Source: Bradyrhizobium nivariense
GTDB taxonomy: Bacteria > Pseudomonadota > Alphaproteobacteria > Rhizobiales > Xanthobacteraceae
Assembly: GCF_029846715.1 (NCBI RefSeq)
Contig: NZ_JARVWW010000015.1
Location: 62,001 to 126,000, forward strand
Direction: 5' to 3'
Length of the DNA stretch: 64,000 bases
The notes beneath the pieces are model-generated. The model did not search any database and was not told the origin of the DNA. It was given only the letters and a program-made list of their open reading frames with translations. The position numbers were made by a program, and so were the translations under genes. Every line of letters begins with the position of its first letter. Position 1 is the first letter of the stretch. Positions 1-8,701 of this stretch are shown here, one piece after another.

Positions 1-273
1 GTCGACCGCGTCGCCGAGCACCTCGCCTGCACCCGCCGCACCGTCCACCGGCACCTCGCCGAAGCCAGCACCAGTTTCTCGGCCATTCTCGACGCGCAGC
101 GAGCCGATCTCGTGATCCAGTTGATCGACGACCCCGGCCGGCCGCTGGCCGACATCGCCGTGCAGCTCGGATTCTCCGCGCAGAGCGCCATGGCGCGCTG
201 GTTCCGCGGCCGCTTCGGCTGCACCATCACCTCATGGCGCAAAGGCGTGCGGCCACCGGCGGCCGCAGCCTGA
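1..273 (+). CDS. AraC-family transcriptional regulator, C-terminal part (cut by window edge)
   Basis: The open frame enters from the left edge and ends in TGA at 271-273, giving about 90 residues. It contains the two helix-turn-helix units of an AraC/XylS DNA-binding domain: one around VAEHLACTRRTVHRHLAE and a second around LADIAVQLGFSAQSAMARWF, followed by the usual FRGRFG-type end. The ligand-binding N-terminal domain lies outside the window, so the inducer cannot be guessed. The next gene is convergent on the minus strand only 13 bases away, so no regulatory target can be read from here. Confidence 0.8.
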   Translation, partial: VDRVAEHLACTRRTVHRHLAEASTSFSAILDAQRADLVIQLIDDPGRPLADIAVQLGFSAQSAMARWFRGRFGCTITSWRKGVRPPAAAA

Positions 274-286
274 ATTTCAAGGCCGA

Positions 287-922
287 TCACATCGCCCGCA
301 CAAACATGCGAAAGCCCGGTGCGCCGATGATCGCCTCGAACGCGGGATCGCGCTTCTCTTCCGAAAAGACAAAACCGGCCTTGGCGTAGGCGCGTTCGGC
401 CGCATCGTTGCCGATCAGGAACGATATTGTCGCCCGGGCAAATCCAGCCGCCCGCCCCTTCTCCAGCGCATGCGCGATCAACGACTGCACCAGGCCGCGG
501 CCGCGATAGGCGGGATCCGTCGCGACATACTCGATCATCCAATCGCCCTCGCCGCCCTGAACCCAGCAGGCGCGCGCGTAGGCGCCGCGTTGACGGATGG
601 CCTCCAGCTCTGTCGCGGCGAGCCCGGCCGCGGCTGCGACTTCCTCGATCGCACGCCAGGCCGCGAGCCCCGTGCCGGCCGCCGGTAGCGCACACAAGGC
701 GGCAGCGGGCTTGCCATCGATCTCGGCGACCAGAAATTGCGAGACGTGCCACATCGACACCGCGCGGGCGGCTCCGACGCGCGCGATGAAATCGCGGCAC
801 TGTGTTTCAGGCCAACCGAGCGCAACGTCGAACCAGCCGCGCGGCCGGTGGCCGCGCTGCGATGACAGGATGGTTTGTGCGATGAAACCGGCGTCTTCGG
901 GACGCGCAGACCGTATCGTCAT
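287..922 (-). CDS. GNAT-family N-acetyltransferase
   Basis: A 211-residue protein. The acetyl-CoA binding signature of GNAT enzymes is visible as VATDPAYRGRGLVQSLI (about residues 132-148), followed by the beta-bulge region ATISFLIGNDAAERAYAKAGF, the usual motif B with a splayed strand and a helix. The first 120 residues hold an unremarkable GNAT N-lobe beginning MTIRSARPED. It would transfer an acetyl group from acetyl-CoA to an amine substrate that cannot be predicted. It sits alone between the AraC-type tail and the CoA-transferase operon on the same strand; 22 bases separate its start from the stop of the CoA-transferase B subunit, so it may be the last gene of that operon. Confidence 0.8.
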   Translation of the reverse strand: MTIRSARPEDAGFIAQTILSSQRGHRPRGWFDVALGWPETQCRDFIARVGAARAVSMWHVSQFLVAEIDGKPAAALCALPAAGTGLAAWRAIEEVAAAAGLAATELEAIRQRGAYARACWVQGGEGDWMIEYVATDPAYRGRGLVQSLIAHALEKGRAAGFARATISFLIGNDAAERAYAKAGFVFSEEKRDPAFEAIIGAPGFRMFVRAM

Positions 923-944
923 GCGCGCCCCCTTTGCGAAGACC

Positions 945-1595
945 CTACGTGTTCTTCAGCGCGACGCGGAATTCGGCTTCGGTCTTGGCCTTGACCTCGT
1001 CGAGCGAGACGCCGTCGGCGAGCTCGATCAGCGCCATGCCGCCGTCGCCGTGCTTGTCGATGGTGAAGACGGCCAAGTCAGTCACCACCATGTCGACCAC
1101 GCGCTCGCCGGTCAGCGGCAAATTGCACTGCTTCAGCAGCTTGGCGCCGTCCTTGGCGGAATGCTCCATCACCACGACGACGCGCTTGACGCCGGCGACG
1201 AGATCCATCGCACCGCCCATGCCCTTGACCATCTTGCCGGGGATCATCCAGTTGGCGAGATCGCCGTTCTGGGCCACCTGCATGGCGCCGAGGATCGATA
1301 GATCCATGTGGCCGCCGCGGATCATGCCAAACGAATCCGCGCTCGAGAAATACGAGGTCGACGGCAGCTCGCTCACGGTCTGCTTGCCGGCGTTGATGAG
1401 ATCGGCGTCCTCTTCACCCTCATAGGGGAACGGGCCCATGCCGAGCATGCCGTTCTCGCTCTGGAGGCTGACGTCCATGCCGTCCGGGATGTAGTTCGAG
1501 ACCAGCGTCGGGATGCCGATGCCGAGATTGACGTAATAGCCGTCACGCAGTTCCTTCGCGGCGCGCGCAGCCATCTGTTCACGGGTCCAGGCCAT
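945..1595 (-). CDS. scoB: 3-oxoacid CoA-transferase, subunit B
   Basis: 216 residues, the usual size of a separate B subunit of succinyl-CoA:3-ketoacid (or 3-oxoadipate) CoA-transferase. The catalytic glutamate motif SENGMLGMGP is present with Glu47 as the nucleophile that forms the glutamyl-CoA thioester. The reaction moves CoA from succinyl-CoA to acetoacetate or 3-oxoadipate, so the pair serves either ketone-body/PHB carbon use or aromatic ring-cleavage catabolism. The start at 1595 has a good ribosome site (AGGAG, about 6 bases upstream). It lies downstream of the A subunit, separated by a gap almost filled by a palindromic repeat at 1620-1668. scoB and pcaJ cannot be separated by sequence reading alone; no pca genes are nearby, which favours the ketoacid assignment. 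Confidence 0.88.
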   Translation of the reverse strand: MAWTREQMAARAAKELRDGYYVNLGIGIPTLVSNYIPDGMDVSLQSENGMLGMGPFPYEGEEDADLINAGKQTVSELPSTSYFSSADSFGMIRGGHMDLSILGAMQVAQNGDLANWMIPGKMVKGMGGAMDLVAGVKRVVVVMEHSAKDGAKLLKQCNLPLTGERVVDMVVTDLAVFTIDKHGDGGMALIELADGVSLDEVKAKTEAEFRVALKNT

Positions 1596-1619
1596 ATCGC
1601 TCTCCTGTAGTCCTTAGTT

Positions 1620-1668
1620 GCGCATGATCTTGTCGGAAAACCGGTGTCCACTTTTCCGGATCATGCGC
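1620..1668. repeat. Palindromic interspersed repeat (RPE-like) between the CoA-transferase subunit genes
   Basis: The outer arms GCGCATGATC (1620-1629) and GATCATGCGC (1659-1668) are perfect inverted repeats, and inside them TCGGAAAA (1633-1640) pairs with TTTTCCGGA (1652-1660). The same element with the same arm order is found at 58268-58314, and half of it at about 29660-29680. Its right end touches the stop codon of the A subunit. This type of element is typical of rhizobial genomes. In the transcript it would form a long hairpin between the two coding regions. Confidence 0.85.
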
Positions 1669-2376
1669 TCAAGCTGCCGTGCGCGGCCGGGTGTTGCGGA
1701 ATTCAATGCGCTTCTTGGCCGTTCCGACCTCGACGATGCGCTTTACGAAAAGACCGGGCGTGTGAATGTGGTCGGGATTGAGTTCGCCGGCCGGAACCAG
1801 ATGCTCGACCTCGGCCACCGTGACCTTGGCGGCGGTCGCCATCATCGGATTAAAATTGCGCGCGGTCTTGCGGTAGACGAGGTTGCCGGCGGTGTCGCCC
1901 TTCCAGGCGTGCACGATGGCGAGGTCGGCGAACAGGCCGCGCTCCATCAGGTATTTCTGTCCGTCGAATTCCTTCACTTCCTTGCCCTCGGCGATCAGCG
2001 TGCCGACGCCGGTCTTGGTGTAGAAGGCCGGAATGCCGGCGCCGCCGGCGCGGATGCGCTCCGCAAGCGTTCCCTGCGGATTGAATTCGAGCTCCAGCTC
2101 GCCGGCGAGGAATTGCTGGGCGAACAGCTTGTTCTCGCCGACATAGGACGAGATCATCTTCTTGATCTGCCGGGTTTCCAGCAGGCGGCTGAGCCCGATG
2201 CCGTCGACGCCGGCATTGTTGGAGACCACCGTCAGGCCCTTGACGCCGGACTCGCGGATCGCATCCGACAGCGCCTCGGCGATGCCGCAGAGGCCGAAGC
2301 CGCCCGACATGATCATCATGCCGTCTTTGAGAACGCCCTCGAGAGCCGACTTCGCGTCGGGATAGACCTTGTTCAT
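1669..2376 (-). CDS. scoA: 3-oxoacid CoA-transferase, subunit A
   Basis: 235 residues from the ATG at 2376 (MNKVYPDAKSAL). The frame stays open upstream to 2562, but the added residues look non-homologous and the chosen start has GAGG upstream and matches the family N-terminus. The CoA-binding glycine-rich loop SGGFGLCG (about residues 24-31) and GENKLFAQQFLAGELELE are characteristic of the SCOT/PcaI A subunit. It pairs with the B subunit at 945-1595 to make the active heteromer. The region upstream of the start, shared with the divergent AsmA-like gene, must hold the promoter. Confidence 0.88.
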   Translation of the reverse strand: MNKVYPDAKSALEGVLKDGMMIMSGGFGLCGIAEALSDAIRESGVKGLTVVSNNAGVDGIGLSRLLETRQIKKMISSYVGENKLFAQQFLAGELELEFNPQGTLAERIRAGGAGIPAFYTKTGVGTLIAEGKEVKEFDGQKYLMERGLFADLAIVHAWKGDTAGNLVYRKTARNFNPMMATAAKVTVAEVEHLVPAGELNPDHIHTPGLFVKRIVEVGTAKKRIEFRNTRPRTAA

Positions 2377-2665
2377 GCAAAAAACCTCGACTGAACCTTC
2401 GGCTTGCAGGCGTCGTGCCTTATTGGCGGCGATTATTAGGCGAAATCGTCCGAAGCCGTCAATGATACGGGGTTCTCCGCTCCGCCCCTGGGTGATAGAA
2501 GCTGCCCAGGCCGTGGGCGCAACCGTTCCCACGGCCTTGAAAGCGACAAGAAAACCCATCAAGTTGCGGCACTTAACACAATAGGTCTTGGGCGTGGGGC
2601 GCGCAGGTTTTCCGGCCCGCCCTTCTGGCTCCAGCGACCAACCCGATCAGGACACGCCATTGACC

Positions 2666-4594
2666 ATGGCCCAAGGAATGAAGCGCCTCGGGACGCCGAT
2701 CGCGGCGCTGCTCGGCGTGGCGCTGATGGCCCTGATCGCGACCTCATGGCTCATCAACCGCGACGCGCTGCGCAAGGCGGTGGAAACGCAGATCCGCGAC
2801 GTCACCGGGCTCGAGGTCAATGTCGCAGGCGCGATCGACATTTCGGTGCTGCCGGCAAGCTACATCTCCTTCCATGACGTCGGCCTGAAGGGCGGCGGCA
2901 CCAGCGATCCCGCGCTCCATGTCGACGTGCTCACCGCGAACCTGCGGCTGCTGCCGCTGCTGCTGCAACGGTTCGAGATCGCCGACCTGACGCTGCTGCG
3001 GCCGCGCATCCATGTCAGCCTGAAGCCGGATGGCGAAAGCAACTGGACGCCCTTCATCCAGACCATCGCGCGCACCATGAAGCCCGGCGCCGAGAATCAG
3101 GTGTCGTTCTCCGAGATCCGTATCCAGGACGGCGTGCTCAATTACGAGGACGCTGCCACGCACGGCACCGAGAAGTTCGAGGACATCGACCTGTCGCTGG
3201 CCTGGCCCTCGATCTCGCGCTCCTTCGCTGCGACCGGACAGTTCGACTGGCGCGGCGAACGGGTCGACGGCTCGATCAGCTTTTCCGATCTCGTCGCCGC
3301 CCTCTCCGGCGAGCGCTCGGGGTTGAAGGCGCGGATCGCGAGCGCCCCGCTCAAGCTCGCCTTCGACGGCAGCGTCGCCAACCGCACCAGCCCGATGATG
3401 GAGGGCACACTCACCATCGACAGCCCGTCCTTGCGCAACGCGCTGCGCTGGACCGGCCAGCCGCAGCCCGGCAGCGGCGGTTTCGGCCGCTTCGCGCTAA
3501 AGGCGCGCGCCAATGTCGTCGGCGCCTCGATCGCGCTCACCAACGTCAATGTCGAGCTCGACGGCAACACCGCCGAGGGCGTGATGACCTACGCCAATAA
3601 CGGCCGGCAGACGCTGCAGGCGACGCTCGCAGCCGACGCGCTCGACTTCACACCTTATATCTCGACCTTCCGCCTGCTCGCGAGCGGCGCGCGCGACTGG
3701 AACAGGCAGCTGTTCGATCTCAACGCCCTGTCGACCACCGACCTCGACATGCGCCTGTCGGCAGCCAAGCTGACGGTCGGGGCGTCGAAACTCGGCCGCA
3801 CCGCGATCGGCGCGAATCTGCGCAACGGTACGCTGGCGCTCTCGGTCGGCGAGGCCCAGGTCTATGGCGGCATCGCCAAGGGCTCGTTCGGCATCGCGCG
3901 CTCCGACACCGTCGCCGACATCAAGGCGCAATTCCAGTTCACCGACGTCGACCTTCAGGCCTGCGCCTCGGAGCTGTTCGGCCTCAACAAGCTGTCCGGC
4001 CGCGGCAACATCAACGTCTCGCTCCTCGCTTCCGGCTCGAGCCCGTTCGGCCTCGTGCAGTCGCTCGACGGCAGCGCCACCGTGACCGGGCATGACGGCG
4101 CGATCTCGGGCTTCAATGCCGAACAGCTCCTGAAGCGGCTAGAGCGGCGGCCGCTGTCCGGCGGCGGCAATTTCCGCAACGGCTCCACCCCCTACGACAA
4201 CCTCACCATCGCGGTGAAATTCTCCGACGGAGTAGCCACCGCCGAGGACATCCGCGTCGAAGGACCTGCGGCGAAGATCACGATGACCGGCACCGCCTCT
4301 GTGCCGACGCGCGAATATGACATGAAGGGCGTGGCCAGCCTCAACAGCGCGTCGGGCTTCGAATTGCCCTTCGTGGTGCAGGGCCCCTGGGACGATCCTC
4401 TGGTCTTCCCCGATCCGGAAAGCCTGATCCGCCGCTCGCCGGCCTCCGCGCCCCTGCTCGACATGCTGAAGGACCGCAAGGCGAGCGACGCGGTGCGCTC
4501 CGCGATCGAGCGCATCACCGGCACCGGAAAACGTCCCGCGCCGGCCGAATCGCCGACGGCGGAGAACGGCAAGGAAGGCGCGAAGTCGAACTGA
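2666..4594 (+). CDS. AsmA-family protein
   Basis: 642 residues from the ATG at 2666 (MAQGMKRLG); the frame is open from 2588 but the preceding residues are Pro/Arg-rich and unlike the family. A single N-terminal membrane anchor (GTPIAALLGVALMALIATSW, about 8-27) is followed by the AsmA pattern DALRKAVETQIRDVTGLEV. The C-terminal half has the repeating beta-strand style (SGRGNINVSLLASG, GHDGAISGFNAEQLLKRL) seen in AsmA/TamB-like proteins. These inner-membrane-anchored periplasmic proteins influence outer-membrane assembly or lipid transport. The last 40 residues are Ala/Pro/Glu-rich and probably disordered. It appears to be monocistronic and divergent from scoA. Confidence 0.85.
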   Translation: MAQGMKRLGTPIAALLGVALMALIATSWLINRDALRKAVETQIRDVTGLEVNVAGAIDISVLPASYISFHDVGLKGGGTSDPALHVDVLTANLRLLPLLLQRFEIADLTLLRPRIHVSLKPDGESNWTPFIQTIARTMKPGAENQVSFSEIRIQDGVLNYEDAATHGTEKFEDIDLSLAWPSISRSFAATGQFDWRGERVDGSISFSDLVAALSGERSGLKARIASAPLKLAFDGSVANRTSPMMEGTLTIDSPSLRNALRWTGQPQPGSGGFGRFALKARANVVGASIALTNVNVELDGNTAEGVMTYANNGRQTLQATLAADALDFTPYISTFRLLASGARDWNRQLFDLNALSTTDLDMRLSAAKLTVGASKLGRTAIGANLRNGTLALSVGEAQVYGGIAKGSFGIARSDTVADIKAQFQFTDVDLQACASELFGLNKLSGRGNINVSLLASGSSPFGLVQSLDGSATVTGHDGAISGFNAEQLLKRLERRPLSGGGNFRNGSTPYDNLTIAVKFSDGVATAEDIRVEGPAAKITMTGTASVPTREYDMKGVASLNSASGFELPFVVQGPWDDPLVFPDPESLIRRSPASAPLLDMLKDRKASDAVRSAIERITGTGKRPAPAESPTAENGKEGAKSN

Positions 4595-4694
4595 GGGCGA
4601 CAGACGTCGCTCTCTCATGTTTCAGTAGCCTACGCTCCATGGGCCACCACCTGCCAAATTGAATACTGCAGTCGATTTCATCGCAAAGGTGGAG

Positions 4695-6080
4695 TTAGGC
4701 GGCCGATTGCGTCGTCGAAATCCAGGTCTTGTCCTCCTGCACCACTGCTTCCCCGCCGAACTTCGATCCGGCCGCGACCTTGAGAGTGCCACTCTGTCCC
4801 AGTTCGCGGGCCAACACCTCGCGGTCACAAGCATCCTCCCACAGCGAAACGGTAATGGCTGCGACACAGTTGCTGATCATACTGGTCAGCGCCCGCGCTT
4901 CCGACATGAAACGGTCGATGCCGACAAGCAGCGCCACGCCGGTCACGGGCAGATCCGGCATCACGGAGAGCGTCGCGACGAGCGCGACAAAGCCGCTTCC
5001 GGTGACACCAGCGGCCCCTTTGGAAGTCAGCAGCATCAGTCCGAGCATCGCCGCAATCTGCCCCCAGGACAGGTGAATGTCGCAGGCCTGCGCAATGAAG
5101 ATGGAAGCCAACGTGAGATAAATGGCGCTGCCGTCCAGGTTGAAAGAGTAGCCCATCGGCAACACCAGCCCGGACACCCCTTTGCGGCATCCGAGCTGCT
5201 CGAGCTTGCGCAGCGCCCCGGGCAGCGCCGGCTCCGACGATGACGTGCCGAGCACGATCAGCAGTTCTTCCTTGAAGTAGCGGATGGTCTTCCACAGGCT
5301 GAAGCCGTTCAGCCGCGCCAACGTACCGAGCACGACGACCACGAAGAGGGAGCAGGCGACATAGAATGTCAGGATCAGCAGTCCGAGCGAGCCGATCGAA
5401 CGGACACCGTAGCGGCCCACCGTGAACGCCATGGCGCCAAAGGCGCCGAGCGGAGCGAGCTTCATGATGAAGCCGAAGGATACAAACAGCACCCGTGAGA
5501 ACGAGTCGATTGCCTTTGTCACCACGGCACCGCCGTCGCCGGCGCGGCTTAGGCCAAAGGCGATCAGGACGGAGACCAGCAGCACCGGCAGCACTTCACC
5601 ATCGGCGAACGCTCCGAAGAACGAATGCGGGATAATGTGCAGCACGAAGTCCGCGAATCCGGACACCCCCGCTTGCTTGGTGAATTTCGCGGCCACCGAC
5701 GGATCCAGCGTGCTGAGGGAAACATGCATGCCCACGCCCGGCTGGATCAACGATACAGCGATCAGGCCAGCCAACAGCGCGAGCACGGTCAGCAGGTAAA
5801 ACAGCGCCATGGATTTCACCAGCGTGCGGGCGACATCGCGGGAATCGCTGATGCTGTTGATGCCGCTCACGATGGTGCAGAACACGATCGGCGCGATCAT
5901 CATCTTGACCAGTTTGACGAAGCCGTCTCCGAGTGGCTTCAGCGCGGCGCCACATTCAGGCCAGAAATGGCCGGTGAGGACACCCAGCATGAGGCCAATC
6001 AGCACCTGGACGTAGAGAATCCGGTAGAATGGCTTTTGCACCTCAGTGTTCGGGTGCCCAACCAGCGCTTCCTTCTGCAT
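4695..6080 (-). CDS. dctA: C4-dicarboxylate/cation symporter, DctA type
   Basis: About 461 residues with all the glutamate/dicarboxylate symporter signatures (numbers from the longer start): GTSSSEPALP at 283-292, SFNLDGSAIY at 317-326, SKGAAGVTGSGF at 358-369 and GIDRFMSEARALTS at 392-405. It imports succinate, malate, fumarate or related acids with protons or sodium through the inner membrane. Start choice: ATG 6080 has a strong GGGAG-type ribosome site, while ATG 6095 would add MGETG with little Shine-Dalgarno; both are possible. It follows a PrpF-family isomerase gene on the same strand by about 50 bases and is probably co-transcribed, which suggests a less common di- or tricarboxylate as the true substrate. 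Confidence 0.9.
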   Translation of the reverse strand: MQKEALVGHPNTEVQKPFYRILYVQVLIGLMLGVLTGHFWPECGAALKPLGDGFVKLVKMMIAPIVFCTIVSGINSISDSRDVARTLVKSMALFYLLTVLALLAGLIAVSLIQPGVGMHVSLSTLDPSVAAKFTKQAGVSGFADFVLHIIPHSFFGAFADGEVLPVLLVSVLIAFGLSRAGDGGAVVTKAIDSFSRVLFVSFGFIMKLAPLGAFGAMAFTVGRYGVRSIGSLGLLILTFYVACSLFVVVVLGTLARLNGFSLWKTIRYFKEELLIVLGTSSSEPALPGALRKLEQLGCRKGVSGLVLPMGYSFNLDGSAIYLTLASIFIAQACDIHLSWGQIAAMLGLMLLTSKGAAGVTGSGFVALVATLSVMPDLPVTGVALLVGIDRFMSEARALTSMISNCVAAITVSLWEDACDREVLARELGQSGTLKVAAGSKFGGEAVVQEDKTWISTTQSAA

Positions 6081-6134
6081 TCCCGTTTCTCCCATGGCTC
6101 TGATTTTTCTTGATGGCTTCGGAGGCGGCCGGCT

Positions 6135-7208
6135 TCAGGCCGCCATGACTGCATGAGGCACGTGCGACCGGCGGGCGAAGACGTGGCCCTCGAAGATTCG
6201 CCGGGCTGTCCGCTGCACCATGGCAACCGGGCCGGGCGCCAGCCGAACCACGAGTTGGCCGGAGGGATGGGCAAGCGTGATCGTCACCGGCGGCGCCAGC
6301 AGTCCGACCATCTCTGCGGCGATCGTTCCGGGCGTCACACACGCAGTCGCGATCGCGACAGCGCCGGTCACCGCCAGCGCGCTATGGCAGTCGTGCGGCA
6401 TGAAGTACCGGGTGTTCAACGTCGCCTCGACCGCGGACGCAATCAGAACCGGTTTCGGAATCACCATTGACGCGGAATCTGGAAAACCCATCCGGCGTCC
6501 AGCCTCGATGCGCAAGTTTTCGAGCCGCGCGCGGAAGCCGCCGTCGGCGAAGGCCGAGGGTGCCTCGCGGCCGGTCCATCCCAGATCCGCCGCGCGGACC
6601 AGCATGACGGGCATGGCGGCGTCGATGCAGGTCACATCGATCCCTTCGATGCGGTCGACCGGACGTCCTGTCGGCAGCAGGCGACCGGTGCGTGCGCCGG
6701 CCGCGTCGGGGAACGACAGTTCGATGGGCGCGGCCGTTCCCGGTACACCGTCGATCCGCGCTTCGCCCTCATAGGTCACCCGTCCTCCGGGAGTGGCAAC
6801 CGTCGCGTCAATCAGTTTGCCGGTGTTGACATTATGGATGCGCACGTGGGTGCGATCTGCGGCAGCGGCGACCAAGCCGGCTTCGATTGCGAACGGCCCC
6901 ACCGCCGCCAGCATATTCCCGCAGTTCGGCGAGGTATCGACGCTCCCTTCACGAACCCGCACCTGGGCGAACAGGTAGTCGACATCGGCACCCGCTACCG
7001 ATGCCGGTCCGACGATCGCGACCTTGTTGATAACGGCGTTGCCACCACCAATGCCGTCGATCCCAAGATCGTGTCCCCCTCCCATGACAGACAGCAGGAT
7101 CGCATCGCGCAGCCTGGGTTCGGCTGGAAGATCGCTGGCCAGAAAGAACGGCCCGCGCGAGGTTCCCCCGCGCATCACCACACAGGGAATAGCGATCTGA
7201 TCGTTCAT
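6135..7208 (-). CDS. PrpF-family isomerase (4-oxalomesaconate tautomerase-like)
   Basis: 357 residues from ATG 7208 (MNDQIAIPCVVMRGGTSRG). The family signature MRGGTSRGPFF at the N-terminus, the motif SPNCGNML with a conserved cysteine, and MPHDCHSALAVTGAVA with a second cysteine all match the PrpF/GalD family, whose members move a double bond or proton in methylaconitate, aconitate or 4-oxalomesaconate. The exact substrate is not readable from sequence. The neighbours, a DctA-type carrier downstream and a divergent LysR regulator, fit a small catabolic module for an unsaturated di- or tricarboxylic acid, for example gallate-derived 4-oxalomesaconate or aconitate. A ribosome site (GAAGGAAGAG) precedes the chosen start. 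Confidence 0.85.
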   Translation of the reverse strand: MNDQIAIPCVVMRGGTSRGPFFLASDLPAEPRLRDAILLSVMGGGHDLGIDGIGGGNAVINKVAIVGPASVAGADVDYLFAQVRVREGSVDTSPNCGNMLAAVGPFAIEAGLVAAAADRTHVRIHNVNTGKLIDATVATPGGRVTYEGEARIDGVPGTAAPIELSFPDAAGARTGRLLPTGRPVDRIEGIDVTCIDAAMPVMLVRAADLGWTGREAPSAFADGGFRARLENLRIEAGRRMGFPDSASMVIPKPVLIASAVEATLNTRYFMPHDCHSALAVTGAVAIATACVTPGTIAAEMVGLLAPPVTITLAHPSGQLVVRLAPGPVAMVQRTARRIFEGHVFARRSHVPHAVMAA

Positions 7209-7266
7209 GGGGCTCTTCCTTCGGGCGACATCTTCGCTCGGCCCCACGATCCCGCGATCCCACTCT

Positions 7267-7308
7267 TTTGTAAAATGCAAAGATTTGATGTATTATTCCG
7301 TTTATCAA
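7267..7308 (+). promoter_or_regulatory. LysR-type box and promoter in the divergent prpF-like/lysR intergenic region
   Basis: TTTG (7267-7270) and CAAA (7278-7281) form an inverted repeat that fits the LysR T-N11-A rule (TTGTAAAATGCAA). Overlapping it, TTGTAA (7268-7273), a 17-base spacer and TATTAT (7291-7296) make a good sigma-70-type promoter for the LysR gene, ahead of the AAAGGAG ribosome site and ATG 7326. A second inverted pair TTGAT (7285-7289)/ATCAA (7304-7308) covers the presumed -10 region. The layout predicts autorepression and divergent activation of the isomerase gene. Confidence 0.55.
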
Positions 7309-7325
7309 CATAAAGGAGCCCAGCC

Positions 7326-8306
7326 ATGAATGCCGAACTGCTCGACCTCAAGGCGTTCATCACCGTCGCGGAGTTGGGAAGCTTCGTCCGGACTGCCAAG
7401 GCGCTGAACCTGTCGCAACCGGCGCTCAGCCGACGCATTCAGAAGCTGGAAGAAAGCCTCGGCGCCCCGTTGCTCGAACGGTCCACGCGCCACGTCAATC
7501 TCACCATGACGGGCCGCGACTTCCTGCCGAAGGTGCGCCGCCTCATCGACGAGTTTGAAACCTCGGTGCTCGCCATTCACGATATTGGCGCGCGAAGTTC
7601 GGGTTTGGTCTCGGTGGCTGCGGTGCCAACAGCGGTATTCTATTTCCTGCCGCGAGCGATCGGCCGGTTCGCCGAAGCATATCCCCGCATTCGCATCCGG
7701 ATTCTGGACATCGGCGCCAATGAAGGATTGGAAGCGGTAGCGCGCGGGGAAGCCGACTTCGGCATCAATTTCATTGGCGCTTCGCATGCCGAAATTGAAT
7801 TCGAGAAACTAGTTGAAGACCCTTTCGTCCTGGCCTGCCGCCATGACCATCCATTGGCATCGCGCAAACAGGTGAGTTGGTCGGAGATTGTGCCGCACCG
7901 TGTCATCACCGTGGGTCGCAACAGCGGCAATCGCGCGTTGATCGACAATGCGATGGCGCGGCACGGCTTACAGCTCAACTGGACCTACGAAGTCGCTCAC
8001 CTCTCCGGTTCGCTTGGCCTGGTCGAAGCGGGACTGGGCGTCGCTGTGCTACCGAGGCTCGCGACGCCAGCCGCCGGCCATCCGATCATTCACACCATTC
8101 GGTTGATCGAGCCGGAGGTGTCGCGGACGATCGGAATCGTGCGCAGGCGCGGGGCGACGCTATCTCCGCATGCCAGCCAGTTTCTCAAAATGCTCCTCGA
8201 GGCATGGCGCTCTCCTTTACGGACGGGCGGGCAAGGCAGGTCGCGGCCCCGATCCGCTGAGGCAAGTTCGAATGCTGCTTCGACGGGCCCGAAGCGGAAA
8301 CGCTGA
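7326..8306 (+). CDS. LysR-family transcriptional regulator
   Basis: 326 residues. The winged helix-turn-helix covers residues 1-60 (LKAFITVAELGSFVRTAKAL and LSQPALSRRIQKLE, the classic LysR recognition helix), and the remainder is a periplasmic-binding-protein-like effector domain (SVAAVPTAVFYFLP, GEADFGINFIG, GLGVAVLPRLA). The C-terminus carries about 25 extra Arg/Ser-rich residues after the usual end, a feature without known meaning. It is transcribed divergently from the prpF-like and dctA genes and is most simply their regulator, with the co-inducer being the substrate of that module. A strong AAGGAG ribosome site lies just before the start. Confidence 0.9.
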   Translation: MNAELLDLKAFITVAELGSFVRTAKALNLSQPALSRRIQKLEESLGAPLLERSTRHVNLTMTGRDFLPKVRRLIDEFETSVLAIHDIGARSSGLVSVAAVPTAVFYFLPRAIGRFAEAYPRIRIRILDIGANEGLEAVARGEADFGINFIGASHAEIEFEKLVEDPFVLACRHDHPLASRKQVSWSEIVPHRVITVGRNSGNRALIDNAMARHGLQLNWTYEVAHLSGSLGLVEAGLGVAVLPRLATPAAGHPIIHTIRLIEPEVSRTIGIVRRRGATLSPHASQFLKMLLEAWRSPLRTGGQGRSRPRSAEASSNAASTGPKRKR

Positions 8307-8701
8307 CACATCACCCGCGGAGCGGGTGCCAGACTGTTCCCCCTGTCAAACCGGAGCCCCCGGGTCGACACCTGTCTTGTTCTCAAAGGCGTTTTGGATC
8401 CGCCGGAGCACCGGGGCGCGGCCAGCCGGTTGCGTTGCGTTCGGTCCTCGCACCGCTTACAACAGCCGGATGTTCCGGCGATCCGGTGTGGCGTGGCGGA
8501 TGGTCTGGCGAAGCCAACGCACAAGGCGAATTGATTGCCGCGAATTGATGCGGCGTTTGGATCGATGCGCGGATTAGGCACCTTTCACAGCCCTCCACCC
8601 CACGACCTATGTCTGACAAGAAGCCGCTAGATCGGATAGCGGCCATGCGCTAGTGTTTTACACGACCGGTTAAAAACACCGGCCGTTTGAGGGAGAAAAA
8701 C
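8307..8701 (+). other. Intergenic region upstream of the sugar ABC importer, with an inverted repeat near its end
   Basis: About 395 bases without a convincing gene; open frames here have no recognisable motifs. Near the right end, CCGGT (8666-8670) and ACCGG (8678-8682) form an inverted repeat with a 7-base A-rich spacer, about 20 bases before the GTG start of the binding-protein gene. It could be an operator for a regulator encoded elsewhere or a small leader hairpin. GGGAG at 8690-8694 is the ribosome site of the next gene. Confidence 0.4.

Noticed and set aside
8383..8646. 87-codon minus-strand open frame upstream of the sugar ABC importer
   Set aside because: It has no recognised domain and covers the presumed promoter region; not enough to call a gene.
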